Below, in pieces: positions 1 through 11,729 of a DNA stretch of 64,000 nucleotides. Positions within the stretch are counted from its first letter, which is position 1, and the number at the start of each line of letters is the position of its first letter. The stretch lies in assembly GCA_025526935.1 (NCBI GenBank), contig JAHLKD010000045.1:62001-126000 (forward strand), written 5' to 3'. This DNA comes from Cladochytrium replicatum. Taxonomy: Eukaryota > Chytridiomycota > Chytridiomycetes > Cladochytriales > Cladochytriaceae. The notes under the pieces are model-generated. The model saw only the letters and a program-made list of their open reading frames with translations. It was not told the DNA's origin and did not search any database. The position numbers and the translations under genes are program-made.

Positions 1-2040
1 TACTATATAAGAGCCTATGAACAAGCACAAGAGTAAGTTCAGCAAGTATGCCCGAAAATAAACCTAACCTTGCAAGAATGGACGATGTTCCGTATCCAAA
101 AGTCTGGCCTCAGATCCGACTCACTGCCTCAGACCGAACGTCGAATACTGAAAGGAATGCAAGTGGTTAGGAGTTGGTATGTGGGCAATCGAAAGAATTG
201 CTTACTAGAGATCTTGTGGGTTGCGAGTACAGTGGCAAACTCGTTCAGGATGGGGCATGGTCGAAGGAGGACGGTTGATCTAAGAAGAATTGGACGGTCG
301 CATCTCGCCGATAGGGGAGAAGATCTCCGCCAAAGCAGCACCAAGATCTCCAGAATCATTCATTCATCACATGAGAGCACACCGCCATGCTACTATACTC
401 TCTATCCCTCATGTTGTCTCGACATACCTGATGGTTCTACTTGACATAGCACTACATCTCTGTTGAGCATACGGTGTTGCAGCGGGACAGCGAGAAGTGG
501 GGATTTCATTGCGCTTTTATACCGTGTCTCGCATGGCAGTGGACGTGACCGTCGCAAGGAAGACCAACTCCTGCCTTGAGAGGAAAGTGCTTCTGCGGAA
601 TGCTCTATTTGAGTACAGGAAGAAAATAGCAACTGGTCGTCGTTGGAGACAAAGCTCAATGAAGACCTGATTTTGTTTTAGATTTTCCGTAGGTTCACAT
701 TTTTGCCCACGACACAAAGTCAACGGAGTGTGTTTCCGCTACTCGGGCATTCTCGACCGTATGTTTTTTGGCGGTAGCGGTGTTCCGAAACAAGTAATAT
801 TGTCGTCCAAAGATATAAGTTTCCCAGTGAACATTATGACCAGTGTTGTCCGAGTAAACAGGCAACGGTCAGGCGAAGTATCAGGAGTGAATCAAAAGCG
901 GGAATATATATGGTGGAGGTTACGGTTGTGAGCAAACGAGAAGCTCCAAACCTAAGATGAAAAAAGATCGCCAGTATGAATCGGAGGTAGGTCGGGCTCC
1001 AAACGTACTAATTATACCCGGCGAACCCAAAGACCAATGTGCAAGATAGAACTATCCAGCAGTATGATAGTGGTTGCTGAGGGGAGACAAATTAAATTGA
1101 TAACGCCGTAGTTCCTTCCACAAGGTCAGACTTTCTGCAAAGCTTTCGCCCCAAGAACTGATCTGGGCTCTGTAGGCTACCAGGCATAGTGTGACACAAC
1201 GGCAAGCTCACTTGGAATCGAAATTCCGCCCAAATTCTCGAAGCTCGATGGTCGCTGAACCATACGACGGAGCAAACGTATATCGTCACGCAATATCGCG
1301 GGAGTGAATAGTTCATAGCTGATCGCTGCTGCCCATACATAGCAGCGCAGATGTAAGGACCCAAGCTTGTGGAGCACCGAAAGTTTTGAGATTTTAATGG
1401 TGCTTGGGGTGTTTTGTTGTAATATTTAAGCTGAGATCCGTGAGAATGGGAAGGCTGGCGTGCGAACTCCCCGTGTCCCCCAGGGTAAGCACAGCCGATC
1501 GTACTAGTGGTTCACCAACTTCACCAACACTCCAGTACTATTTTCATCACGCAAGGTTGAAAATCGGAGGAATGCTCATTCGCTGTCGAATATCCCCTTA
1601 AAAGGAAACGCAGCGCCCCTGTCGTAATTCGTATGAACCATTTGCAGGGACTAGGCTCTCATCTGGACACCACCGCGTCGAGGTGGTGCTGGCGAATGCT
1701 GCAATTAATGGATTTTCGGAGCGTTACGGCCCATCCCAAAAGTTAACATTAACAACAACCTCTTAACCACCTGGAGGCAAAGATGGTTTCCTCCCATGAT
1801 TCCCGTAACGAGTTTAGATCAAATTGTCGTTGGAGTGAGACGAAAAAATTGCAGGGATGGGAACTAGTGACAATCTGGTCCACTTCAGGATTGGATTCTC
1901 GAGCTGAGAATCAGACCAAAAGTTGAAGCCTTTAACATGGCATAAACAAATGATCTCATCAAAAAGAATTGCCTGTATACATCTCCCTGTACACATCTCC
2001 ACCTTAAGCAAAAATGCATCTCTAGTCTGATATTGGATCT
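1..2040. other. No recognisable gene
   Basis: I see only short open frames on both strands, with no recognisable domain, no credible splice-linked exon chain and no transposon signature. The longest frame (70-444, plus) has no compositional or motif support. The stretch may be intergenic DNA or an old, decayed sequence downstream of the condensin relic. Confidence 0.4.
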
Positions 2041-2049
2041 TCAGCACCA

Positions 2050-3786
2050 CTATCCATCGCCACTCTTTGCCTTGATCCGACTTCTTTTCTCGCCTTCCCG
2101 GTCCCCTTCTCTGCATTTCGAGTGGATGGGGCTTTCGTCCCGGCGCTCTGTTTTAAAAGCATTTAAACACTCGCAAGAAGCTTTTTCGGTTCGTACTTTT
2201 GCTACTCGGGTAGATTTACGGAAACGAGGACTTTCGTTCTCTTCGTCCTCGGGATACTCCACTACGGCAGTGCACCCCTGCACGTCACCGTCGTGATAGA
2301 CAAACACGTATTTCAATGTCGCCATAGCGCCGAGCAAGCAACATGCAGTAACCCTAGTGTGGGCCTCGCACAGCCTTGATCCTCGTGGTCTTCCTGGTGG
2401 TGCTGTATGTTTTCCTCGTCCTCAGGATCCGTGTTTGCGCGCGCAGTTGTTCGCTGGAGCACCTATATTGAATGAGTTACATGTTTTGAATGAACCATCA
2501 AATTTACCCGTTCCCCGGAGATTCCAATTCGGAGCTACTTACTTCCGCTTCGCCCTCTTGTACAGGGCTTGTGCTAACATGATAAATTGTCAAGAATTCA
2601 GTTTCACATCACAAGAACTCACTCTTTTCCTGGTCTTTGGATGGACCACCATTGCACTCTTCGTGTAAATACTCCAGATTCTCAGAAAATCCCGCAATTG
2701 TTTGCTTCATTCCCGCATTCCTCGCTGGCAACTTGTCGACCTTGATTTAAATGCGAAATAGCGTCCTCTAACAAAATGAGAAAATTGCTCAACTTCGCCG
2801 CGATGTCCTTAAATCACTTGTAAAGCACTTGCTATCCACGCTTGTCTTTGTAGTGCGGCAACCCTTCGATCACCTTTACACTCTTTTCCGATGTGTAAGA
2901 TAGCAAAGAGAGGCAATACGCAGTGTCTCGCCATTGACGGTCCGTCTGTGCGCCTTTGAGCTGAAGGCAAAGCTTCTCAACAACATTCTCCACTTGGTTG
3001 TTCTAGAAGAATCTGCTTCAGTCTCACAGGTACAACAAGATATTCTTGAAGGATACCTTTTTGATAAACGAAGACAAGAATTCGATAATGTTCCAGAAAA
3101 TTTCTTTCTTTCACTCCGATCTCCGATCTGCGGATGGCTAAGGTTGCTGATGATATCCGGCAAGTTGTATAAATTGCGGTGTCGTCTTTCATTGCCAACT
3201 CGGGAAAGAAGTGCTTGGCCGAATCGCTTACACGCTTTCCGGTATCTTCCACGTCAATTTGCGTTTCTAGAACTTCTATTCGCTCTTAATCAATCAGCCT
3301 TGACTGTGCCCTCGCGACGAACCTTTTTGGCAACTTTCTTCTCCTCACCAAATCTGACCTTTGACTTGACCATCCCATTCAGGATCAAATGAGTCAAGAC
3401 CATCAGCGTCATGATCATGACTCGAGGATTTCGATCCATGAGACGGGAATGAGGGCGTTGAAGCAGATCGTCATATCTCCGAGACTGATAACGGAGTTGC
3501 AGCGAACGACGTGACTATCGGCTTTGGAAAGGATGGTGAAAAGAAGCTGAAGGTTGTTTCGCAAAATTCCGATGAAGCGCACATCAGCTTTGCGAGGGTT
3601 AGTGGTGCGTGAATCTCCTACATCGGATGGTGTAACACTAAGTTTAGAAGGTAAATCGATAATTTGCCAACCGCAAAGACATTTTGTTGGCACATATCCA
3701 AGAGGACTGAAGCGGCCAGAAGTGTAAGTAACCCCTTGAGAATTGAATCTCTCAGCAATTTGTGTTGAGCAGTTGGCATGAACCAA
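2050..3786 (-). pseudogene. Condensin complex subunit 1 (NCAPD2/Cnd1) relic
   Basis: Read on the minus strand in several frames, this stretch keeps the order of the conserved C-terminal HEAT block of condensin subunit 1, the non-SMC HEAT subunit that helps compact mitotic chromosomes. About 3600-3540 matches the family segment 'LAKFMCVSSEFCE' followed by 'LQLLFTILSK'. At 3530-3450 is 'VVRCNSVISLGDMTICFNAL', then 'TLMVLTHLILNGMVK' near 3400, 'RVSDSAKHFFPELA' near 3230-3190, 'PDIISNLSHP' near 3160 and 'VENVVEKLC', 'DRQWRDTAYCLSLL' near 3000-2880. A basic serine-rich piece at 2050-2337 could be the tail. The reading frame shifts several times, with in-frame stops (3415 and after 3310) and missing residues, and introns do not explain these breaks. 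I therefore call it a pseudogene. The N-terminal two thirds are not seen here. An intact copy presumably exists elsewhere in the genome, which is inference. Confidence 0.75.
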
Positions 3787-4171
3787 AAACCTGGATAATT
3801 TTTTTAAATATCTTCGTTTTAATATTAAATTATAAGTTAACTTATAGAAACCAAAAAGCCTTTAATCAAAGAAAATTATATGTTCGCTTCAAGCAACGAG
3901 ATTGAAGTACTGCCTGCCAGAATTGAACCCACCACACTTTGTGTTGTCGTTGATGTGAACTTTATCGCTGGTACTTATATCGAACCGGTGGGTAATGCTC
4001 CCCGATCAACTTACAGCAGGATTCGCCGGTTGGTGTGGGTTGTTCCAAGTGCAATAACAACATCATTGTGATCACCATAATAATCGAGAAACTCCACCCA
4101 TTTATTGTTAAAGATTACGCGTAAAGTCGTTAAATCGCCTGTGTTTCAATTTCACCTTCACTTCCAGTTCG
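3787..4171. other. AT-rich intergenic region upstream of the Virilizer gene
   Basis: About 385 bp lie between the condensin relic and the Virilizer ATG. Bases 3800-3880 are strongly AT-rich. No clear TATA box or other site can be assigned. A tRNA-like string at 3905-3930 was considered and rejected. Confidence 0.4.
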
Positions 4172-7100
4172 ATGCACCCCCCAAAGCTGAACACTTCGCT
4201 CGCTCAGAACCAACAGCACCATGCTACCTATGCGTCGGTGACAAAACAACACCCCGCTGTCGCAAATACTCCTACTCCAACCTCGCTGTCCATGCAGAGC
4301 CCGTTTACGTCGTCGCAGCAGCTATTCAACGCTCTATTGGCGCTCCCCTCTCTCCCCCAGTCAAAGTTTCTTTACCGTGACACATTCCAACTTGCTCCTT
4401 CATCATCTACCGCATCTCCAAACTCGGCTGTTGATACGTCGACATTGCGTGCGGAAGACAGATTCGATAAGATCCGTTTCAATGCAAAGGTGCTGGTCAC
4501 TGAGATCGTTCTTGTACCTACTGGATACAAATTATCTTTCGCCGTACCGAATCCAAATGGCCCTCCTGGTGGAACCACTTCAGTCGACTTTTTTGGGTGA
4601 GCAAGTGGTCAATGATCGCTTGAATTCTCCGCCTCAATTGTATCTCACATCATTGTTGGCCGTTTAGATCAACTGCACCACCGGCCTTCGATGTGAAAAT
4701 ATCATACTTGACAGCCCGACGTCCTCGTCCAGCTGCCCAGACCCCCACTTCACAATCTCCATCGCTAGCCTCCTCATCGACTCCTTCCACCCCACAACAA
4801 ACACAACTAGTTGAGCATTACGTTCCCCTCCTCCGCGAACCCTACCAATTTGATGAACAAAATGGAATTCAGCGAATTCGATTTGACACAATCCTTTCCC
4901 GAACGGAGGTATTTCATTTATCAGCAGATCACCCTCCCTGTCCACCTGCTGATCTTTATTGTTTAGCTTCTTCGCACATTAACCGAATCCATTAAATTTT
5001 CCGGTCGTTACCACGCACTCTCAGTTTGTGTCTTTGGCCTTCCACACGACTTGCTTGTACGCGAAGCAGCGCTTGCCCTACAAACTATCCCGTCATCTCT
5101 TTCTTCGGCACCTACATCCCCAGACCCGAACACAACATCCGCTCACCCTGCCATAACTGATGCAGTGCCGCCAACTTCAGATGTATCCGCACCGCCCAAG
5201 CAGATGACATTCCCGCTCCCGCCCACCCCAGCCCCAAGAGAACGTCGCACGTCCATTGATACGCCGACGTATCCTCCTCTACCCAAAATCGTAGAAACTG
5301 CGGAGGACGTGTCGTTTGACGACGATATACAGAATATTGATGATAGGGAGGAGTCGGAACCTGTTGAAGCAGTGTACGAGGAAGAAGAGGAGAGCACGTC
5401 ACGGGTTGTACACCCGCATCTTGATGCTTGGTGGCACAAAGTTGGGCCACGAGGGACTCTGGAGCTCAGAATTCTCAAGTATCATGCTTCTCCTGATCTG
5501 ACCCTATCGGATCAAAGGAAATTGCAGCTTGATCAGGAAAGAAACGAAGACTTTTCACGTAGGGCGAAAGCGGATTTCGACAGCGTCAGAAATAGTTCAA
5601 ATTCATTGCGGAAGCTGAATGCCGCACAGAGATCAGCGTCCTTTGAACATGGAGAATCATTGAGGGAAACGCTCAACCAGACTGTTGATAAATTGGTCAA
5701 TGCGTGCGCCTTTGGTCTTTCCGGTAAGATTAGCAGTCAGACCTCCTAATTTCCTCAAAGCTAATTATCCAACCAATGTACAGATGATGATTTTGAGGAA
5801 ATAATACGGTCTATTGGTTGGTCTCTGGACATGTACAACGGAATCCAAACACCTCCCTTATTCCGAACCGGCATCGAATTATTCAACTTGGTCTGTGCAG
5901 CTGACTTACGCGCTGGACCACTTTGCGTCAAGCATGGGATCATTTCAAATCTCATCGAAGTCTTAACATCACCCTATGTCGCCTCAACAACTTCTCGCCG
6001 TGTACTGTTTGCCTTCATATCGTCTTGCGACGCCCCGGACGTCGCCGAAGCTCTAAAAAAATCCGAGCGCCTCCGAAATTTCTCAACGACAGGTGCTGAT
6101 GGGGCACACGCTGTCCTTCGATTCAAACTCGACTGCTTTGACGCCTGGAAGGGTCTTAGTGAATGCGTGCAGACAGACCCGCATTGCGTCCGTAAGTGGA
6201 TCCGCACTCTCGCGAACGGGATGGAAAAGATGCGTGCGACAAGGACTCCAGACGTCCCCTCGGGCGCGGCACCATTAGGTCTAAAATCTGCCGGTGTGGC
6301 GAACTTTATGGAGGAGGGGAGTGTTGCCGTCATCCGAACTGTGAGTTTCGGCTGGGCGCGGAAGTACGACCTGCTGCGCGGACTGCAGGGTTATTTTGAG
6401 CAGCACACCAAAGATGCGATCTCGTTGCTGGCGGCTATGCTACAAGTCGGGGAAGGGTCGTTGTACCTTGCTTCGACTCTTCAACGTGGAGAGTCGACCG
6501 CCATCGAAGCTTTTGCGCAAATACTTGAACGAAAATATGAAAAATCGTTGGATTCAGAGTACCGCGACCGTGTCCGGAGATCATTGGATCTGTGGCAGTT
6601 TGGAGAGGTGTACGGATTCAGAAGCGCTGGTGAAGGTGCAGTTGGATTGCTTGGAGAGTTGGATGTGGAGAGATTCATCGAAAGCTGTGGAGAAGTTCCT
6701 ACAAGTTGGAGCGAGACCAAAAAGTCTGACAGTTCCAAGAATTCGCAAATTGATGATCAAAAAGAAAGCAGCCAAATTGCGGAGAGCAGTTTGCACTTCT
6801 TGGTTATTTTAACTTATGCCATGAACTCCATCGCCGCAGTGGATCGACTGAAATATTTGTCAAGCAAGCTCATCAATGAAGGTGATGATGAGCTTCTGGA
6901 GAAAGAGATATTGGACGTGTTTACCGCAATCGGCGAAACGATGGTCTACCACGTCGGCAAGTCTTCGGTCATATCAGCGGTCGTCACTATGGACGTCCTC
7001 CCGAATCTATTGCGATTGCTCCCACCGCCCGAAAGCTGGACCTTGACGAGTCCGACTGGTTCTCGACGTGGCTCATTCGTCAGCTTGCAGGGCTGGGTCG

Positions 7101-10100
7101 GCGAGAGCGCGCTCCCAATCGGTGGGGCGGCGACTCCAACAGGGTTCGCAGCCGACGTTTCGGGGAAAGGATGGGGCGCATACGTGCTCGACGTTGTCGT
7201 TTGTGTCCTCAGCAGTCCGTTGGGCCTAACCAAGGCCCTCGAAGTGGGTGTCGAACTCACACGCATCCTCACGGACCTGAAGATCTTTATGCGGAAGCGC
7301 GGTGTGCACGCGTACCACCCTCTGCTGAATCTGCGACCGATCGTTGAAGCCCTAGCGGCGTTCAGAACCGGCGGGGTGACGGGTCTGCTTGATCACTTTA
7401 TAAAGCCCGCATGGGAGCGCGGCGGTGTGCACGCCGTTGGCGTGTCCGAGAGCATCCGCGAACAGGAAGCATGGAGCATCCCCGCTGACAATGGGAGCGC
7501 CGTGAGTGTGCACGGCGCCTTCGTAGTTGAGGAGATGGAAGACATATCGAGTGTCACAGGGTGGATTGCTTGCTTGCGGCTCGTGATGCGATGCTGCGCG
7601 CTCGAAGATGGCGTGCTGGCCGCCGCGGGGTACGTCAACGAGCGAGGGTTTGTGAGAACTGATGGCGTCGTTGGGAGCTCCATGGGTCTTGTCGGCTGGT
7701 TGGAGCGCACGCTTGAAAAAGCGGGAGAAACGCTCGAGAGAATCGGCGGGCTTGTTGCAGTTGAAGATTCTGGCGACGTTGCGGGAGGTATGTTTGGGGC
7801 ATCCTCACCAGAAGCTATTTCTTCCCCGAAACCTGGTGCCCCCGTCAAGTTTCTGATGAGTCGAACACTCGGCGCTGAAGTCACCGCGTTACGAGGAGCT
7901 GTTTTGGAACTAGTTCATGTTGGTGTCAGATTGCTCTGGAAAATCTTGAAGGCGAGCTACGACACGCAGCTGTTGAGCGTTATGGAGACCGAGAGGGAAT
8001 GGGCTAGCGGATGGGAACCTGAGTTTGTTCTTGGCGGTGCTAGCGAAGAGATTGTCAAAGTGATTCCGCCTGCAAGAGCGAACTCTTGGATATCAAAGCA
8101 GACCTATTACGCGACAAGGGATCAACAGCAACAGAGTGCTTCAGAATTGCTTCAAGGCGAGTTTGCGGACATTGCTGCAAACATTAAACAACGCCGTGCT
8201 GAAACGAAGACAGGAGTGCTTGAGATATCAAATCAGAGCCAACAAGCTAATCAGATGTTTGTCGATGAAATGCCTTCAGAGCAGGGTGTCAAACTTACTA
8301 GCGATCAGTCTTTGGCAATTCTCAATGCTCGCGTAGCTCGACCTATTTACCCACTTGACCATCTTCCGCAGCTTCTTGTTCGATTGCTGTATGCACTTGA
8401 TTCACTGGATTTAGCTGTTAATTGCGATGGATCAAGTTGTAAACACCTTCAGCGCATAAAATTGGATCCTTCAGTTATTAGTTGGAATGAGATTGATGTG
8501 CTTCTTGTTCGCTGTTTCGTTGCAGGGGTGCTTGGTGGCCTTGTGGATATAGTTGCTATTATCACAGAAAAGAGCATCAGTGATCATTCAATGGATGGAG
8601 CTGACAAATTGGAATATCAAGTAAGGGGAGAACGAGTTGACGCAATTGGAAGTGACAGCATTTATTATCGTCCACGCTACCTTGTTCCCATTCATTCAGT
8701 AGTCTCTGTTGTGCTTGAGAGTGTCCTTGTGGAGGAACCCAGCCGACTGTTCCATGGCCTTCAGATTTTCTATTTCTTGCTTCCTATTACATCTGGTGAT
8801 GCTCCACTTATGCGATATTGGACAAAAGAGCTGCAGATGGTATCGTCAGAAATTGTGAAACTGATTCAAGTGGCTGGAGAAACCAGCCATAATTCCCTAC
8901 ATCAAATGCTGAGAGTCATAATTGAAACAATAATTTCAATTGAGGTTGGGGCAGAATTCAAAGATTCAAAAGATGAAGGGTTGCAGATGATGATGATAAA
9001 TGCAATCATAAAGGAGGCAGAATCGAGGCTTGCATTAGTTTCTGAGCAACATCAGACGAGTTTGGGGAATTGGTTGAGCCTATCAGGATTTGTCTCAAAG
9101 TTGGGGAATGAGCCCATAAGAACAAAGATAGTTCAATTATTAATTAATGCACTTGGCAAGATACCATCTCATGACACAGCATTTACTTCGTTAGTTCAAA
9201 CGTTGAAAATGTCATTAAAAATTAGTGACTGTGCAACCAATCTCTTAGACCTTTTTACTTCAACAAATGATGTGATGGTTAAGCAAGCCTGTCTTGAAGT
9301 CATGGGATGTGCTCTTGATTCTGAATCAGGTTTTATATCTCTCAGCATTGAACAGTCAGCTGAAGTTCTCCTAGCGCAATGGCCCATTCAGCTTTGGACC
9401 TATCTTGAGACCCCTCAATCAAATCTCGGAGTTTCAGAATCTGCACTCTTCTTGATCTTAAAAATGTTTTGCAAAATGGCGGACAAGCTGTCGCCACACT
9501 TTTGTCTTGGGGCAAATGCAAAGGATGATCTAAGCAAAATGCTTCAAAAACGCTGCAGTGTTTTGAATGACATGAGTCAAGACTATGTAATTGCTGGAAT
9601 GGTACTTCAGTGTCTTCAAGATACTTGCACTGACAATATGAAAATTGACAGTGCTTTTGAAATGGGCTCACTCCCTGACAAACTATCAGTGTTTAGGGCC
9701 AACAATGGTATGCAATAACTAAAAATTTCAGAATAATTAATTGATCATTATTTATTTCATAGAGACGGAAGAGTCATCCTTGGAGTGTGAAAATAGATTT
9801 ACAACTTTTGTTGGAGCTGAGCTTCCTCAATTTTCTTTTGGAAAACGGATCAAATTATCCACTGTTGGTGAATTGCGTTTGTCTGAGCTCCATCAAATTG
9901 GATTCTTGTCTCAATTCCAAAAGGAGCTCCAATTGCAGCAGGGTGGCATGAAACATAGCAATGGAGCAGGTCCTGGCAGTGGACAATCACTGAGTGGTCG
10001 AAAAGCCAATTACAGGCAATACCAACGAAATGAATTCAGAACTTCCCACGTCAACCGAAAAGCCAACACTTCTCGCCCACCGAGTATGCACGTCGATGAT

Positions 10101-10979
10101 TTTATGAAGACTGGTGGAGTTGGTGTAGCACCAACTAGTTCCACAACACGGCCAACAGCTATTCCAACTGCATCTGGAATCCAACAGTTCTCAAACCAGC
10201 AGCAATATCAGAAACCAGGTTATATGCGAGGATTAAATGAAGGTTCAATGCCATTACAGCAAATGGCACCAGCCCAACAAAGCATTATTGGGCCCACAAT
10301 CATTCCGAACAGTCAGCCATCGTCATCAGGCCACTCACCATCCTTTGGGAACTCTTCTACCTTTTCTCAACCAGTCGGAGTACCTTACGGATTTGATATG
10401 TATGGAAATCCACTTGGTCAAGCTATGGGAAACCAAATCCATAGGAGAGTTCCTATTGTTTCCCAACCAATCCAAATGGGAAGTCCTTATGGACATGGAG
10501 GAACAATGGGAATGGGGAATATGCAGCAAGTTGGAATTCCAGGAAACAGACCTGGAAGACCAGTGGCACCTGTAGGTGTTATGAGAATGCATGGAGCGCC
10601 AACTCCAGGGATGATGATAGGCAGTGGTGCTCATGTCAATCCAATGTTTACTCAAATGGGCCGACCAATGGGAAACATGATGTGGAGTTCAGCAAACTTT
10701 TCTGGCATGGCAGGAGGAAGAGGAGGGTATACTCACGGAGGTGGTGGGCACATGCAAGAAAGCCAACAAGCTCAGATGCAGATGCAAAATGGGTTTTATC
10801 CCCAGACTGGTATTGTAGATAGTGGAGATGGGCAACTACAAGATGGAAGTATAGGAATGCCGGTGCAAATGGGTTTAGGAATGAATAGTGGGATGAGTGG
10901 AATGGGACGAGGCAATCCTATCAATCCCATGAATATGAACATGAGCATGAATGGTCAACAGAGTGGATGGTATTCTTAA
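4172..10979 (+). CDS. VIRMA: Virilizer (VIRMA/KIAA1429) homologue, m6A methyltransferase scaffold
   Basis: Five exons, all GT-AG and phase-consistent: 4172-4596, 4668-4908, 4967-5723, 5784-9707 and 9763-10979. They give about 2187 residues (human VIRMA has about 1812). Virilizer is the large scaffold of the nuclear m6A writer, binding WTAP and positioning METTL3/METTL14. The VIR_N domain spans exons 1-3, with 'FYRDTFQL', 'KVLVTEIVLVPTG', 'NGIQRIRFDTILSRTE' and 'YHALSVCVFGLP'. An acidic proline-rich linker follows (about 5050-5400), then a long helical-repeat body in exon 4. The decisive motif is 'NTSRPPSMHVDDF' in exon 5 (about 10064-10104), the C-terminal signature of animal Virilizer. The tail after it is Gly/Met/Gln-rich low complexity. 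Exon 4 and exon 5 become clearly AT-richer after about 8.1 kb. The start is the first ATG before the VIR_N domain; an upstream non-coding exon cannot be excluded. A Gypsy LTR begins 264 bp after the stop. Confidence 0.9.
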
Positions 10980-11242
10980 GACTAACATAGCTTGTACATA
11001 TACTTTCAAGAGAAAAACACTCGTTCCATTGTTACTTAAAATTAATTATCAAAGCTTGTACGAAACGGCCAAGTTATTTCATAAGTCTGTCATATCTTGT
11101 TCCTTATATGCTGTTCTTGGACAGCTTTTAGATGAAGTAACTGATGTTAATTATTCGTTTTGTGGCAAGAAAATTTTTACAGGCGTAAAATTCCAATAGC
11201 ATCATTTCAAACTAAAAACATCCTATTTATCGAATGGCAAGT

Positions 11243-11728
11243 TGTTAAATTCTGTGTATCCTTGGAGGGCTTACCCATTGTTTTGTGCAATAGGCTTTTT
11301 CTCTTGGGCTTGAGAAGTTTTTATGCTATTGCTCGATTTATGTTTTGGGCAGTCATGGTGTTTATTTTCATTATTGTTATTGTTGAATGTTCTTCTGTGT
11401 GGGAATATTCTCTGTGGGAATATTTATTGCAGTGTGAGAGTGGCTGGTTCCTTGAGACAGTGGAACAAACCAAACACTCACACACCACAGGTATAAATAA
11501 AGGAGACAGTGGAACAAACCAAACACTCACACACCACAGTCTTCCTGGTTAGGCAATCCCAGCCTTGATTTGTATTAGCCACAGAGTGCTTGTGTGCAAC
11601 AAGGGAATTTGCTTAATCATCACCATATATTCAACTGGGCCAAGAGACGGAACCTGGAGCTGTTGTGCTAGCTAAAATACAGCTAAAGACGCCCTACCGC
11701 TGCTAGGAGAAGCCCTTGGTTTTTAACA
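11243..11728 (+). repeat. Gypsy LTR (5' LTR of the plus-strand half element)
   Basis: A 486-bp LTR that begins TGTTAAATTC and ends TTTTTAACA, so it has TG...CA ends with a short inverted repeat. A second copy lies in reverse orientation at 40919-41335, and a 3' fragment lies at 28032-28126. This copy carries an internal tandem duplication of about 49 bp (near 11455-11540, containing GTGGAACAAACCAAACACTC twice) that the copy at 40919 lacks. The sequence just after it (GGTGGTGGTTTCATCC) could be part of a primer-binding site, but I cannot name the tRNA. Confidence 0.8.
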
Positions 11729-11729
11729 G

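Noticed and set aside
1092-1377. Overlapping minus-strand ORFs of 66-90 codons
   Set aside because: No motif, no splice-linked continuation and low-information composition.
3905-3990. Possible tRNA gene on minus (GGGTTCAATTC box B-like string)
   Set aside because: The T stem has a central mismatch and no D arm or acceptor stem can be built.
7393-7884. Long antisense ORFs within the Virilizer gene
   Set aside because: They are shadows of the GC-rich sense frame, without recognisable features.
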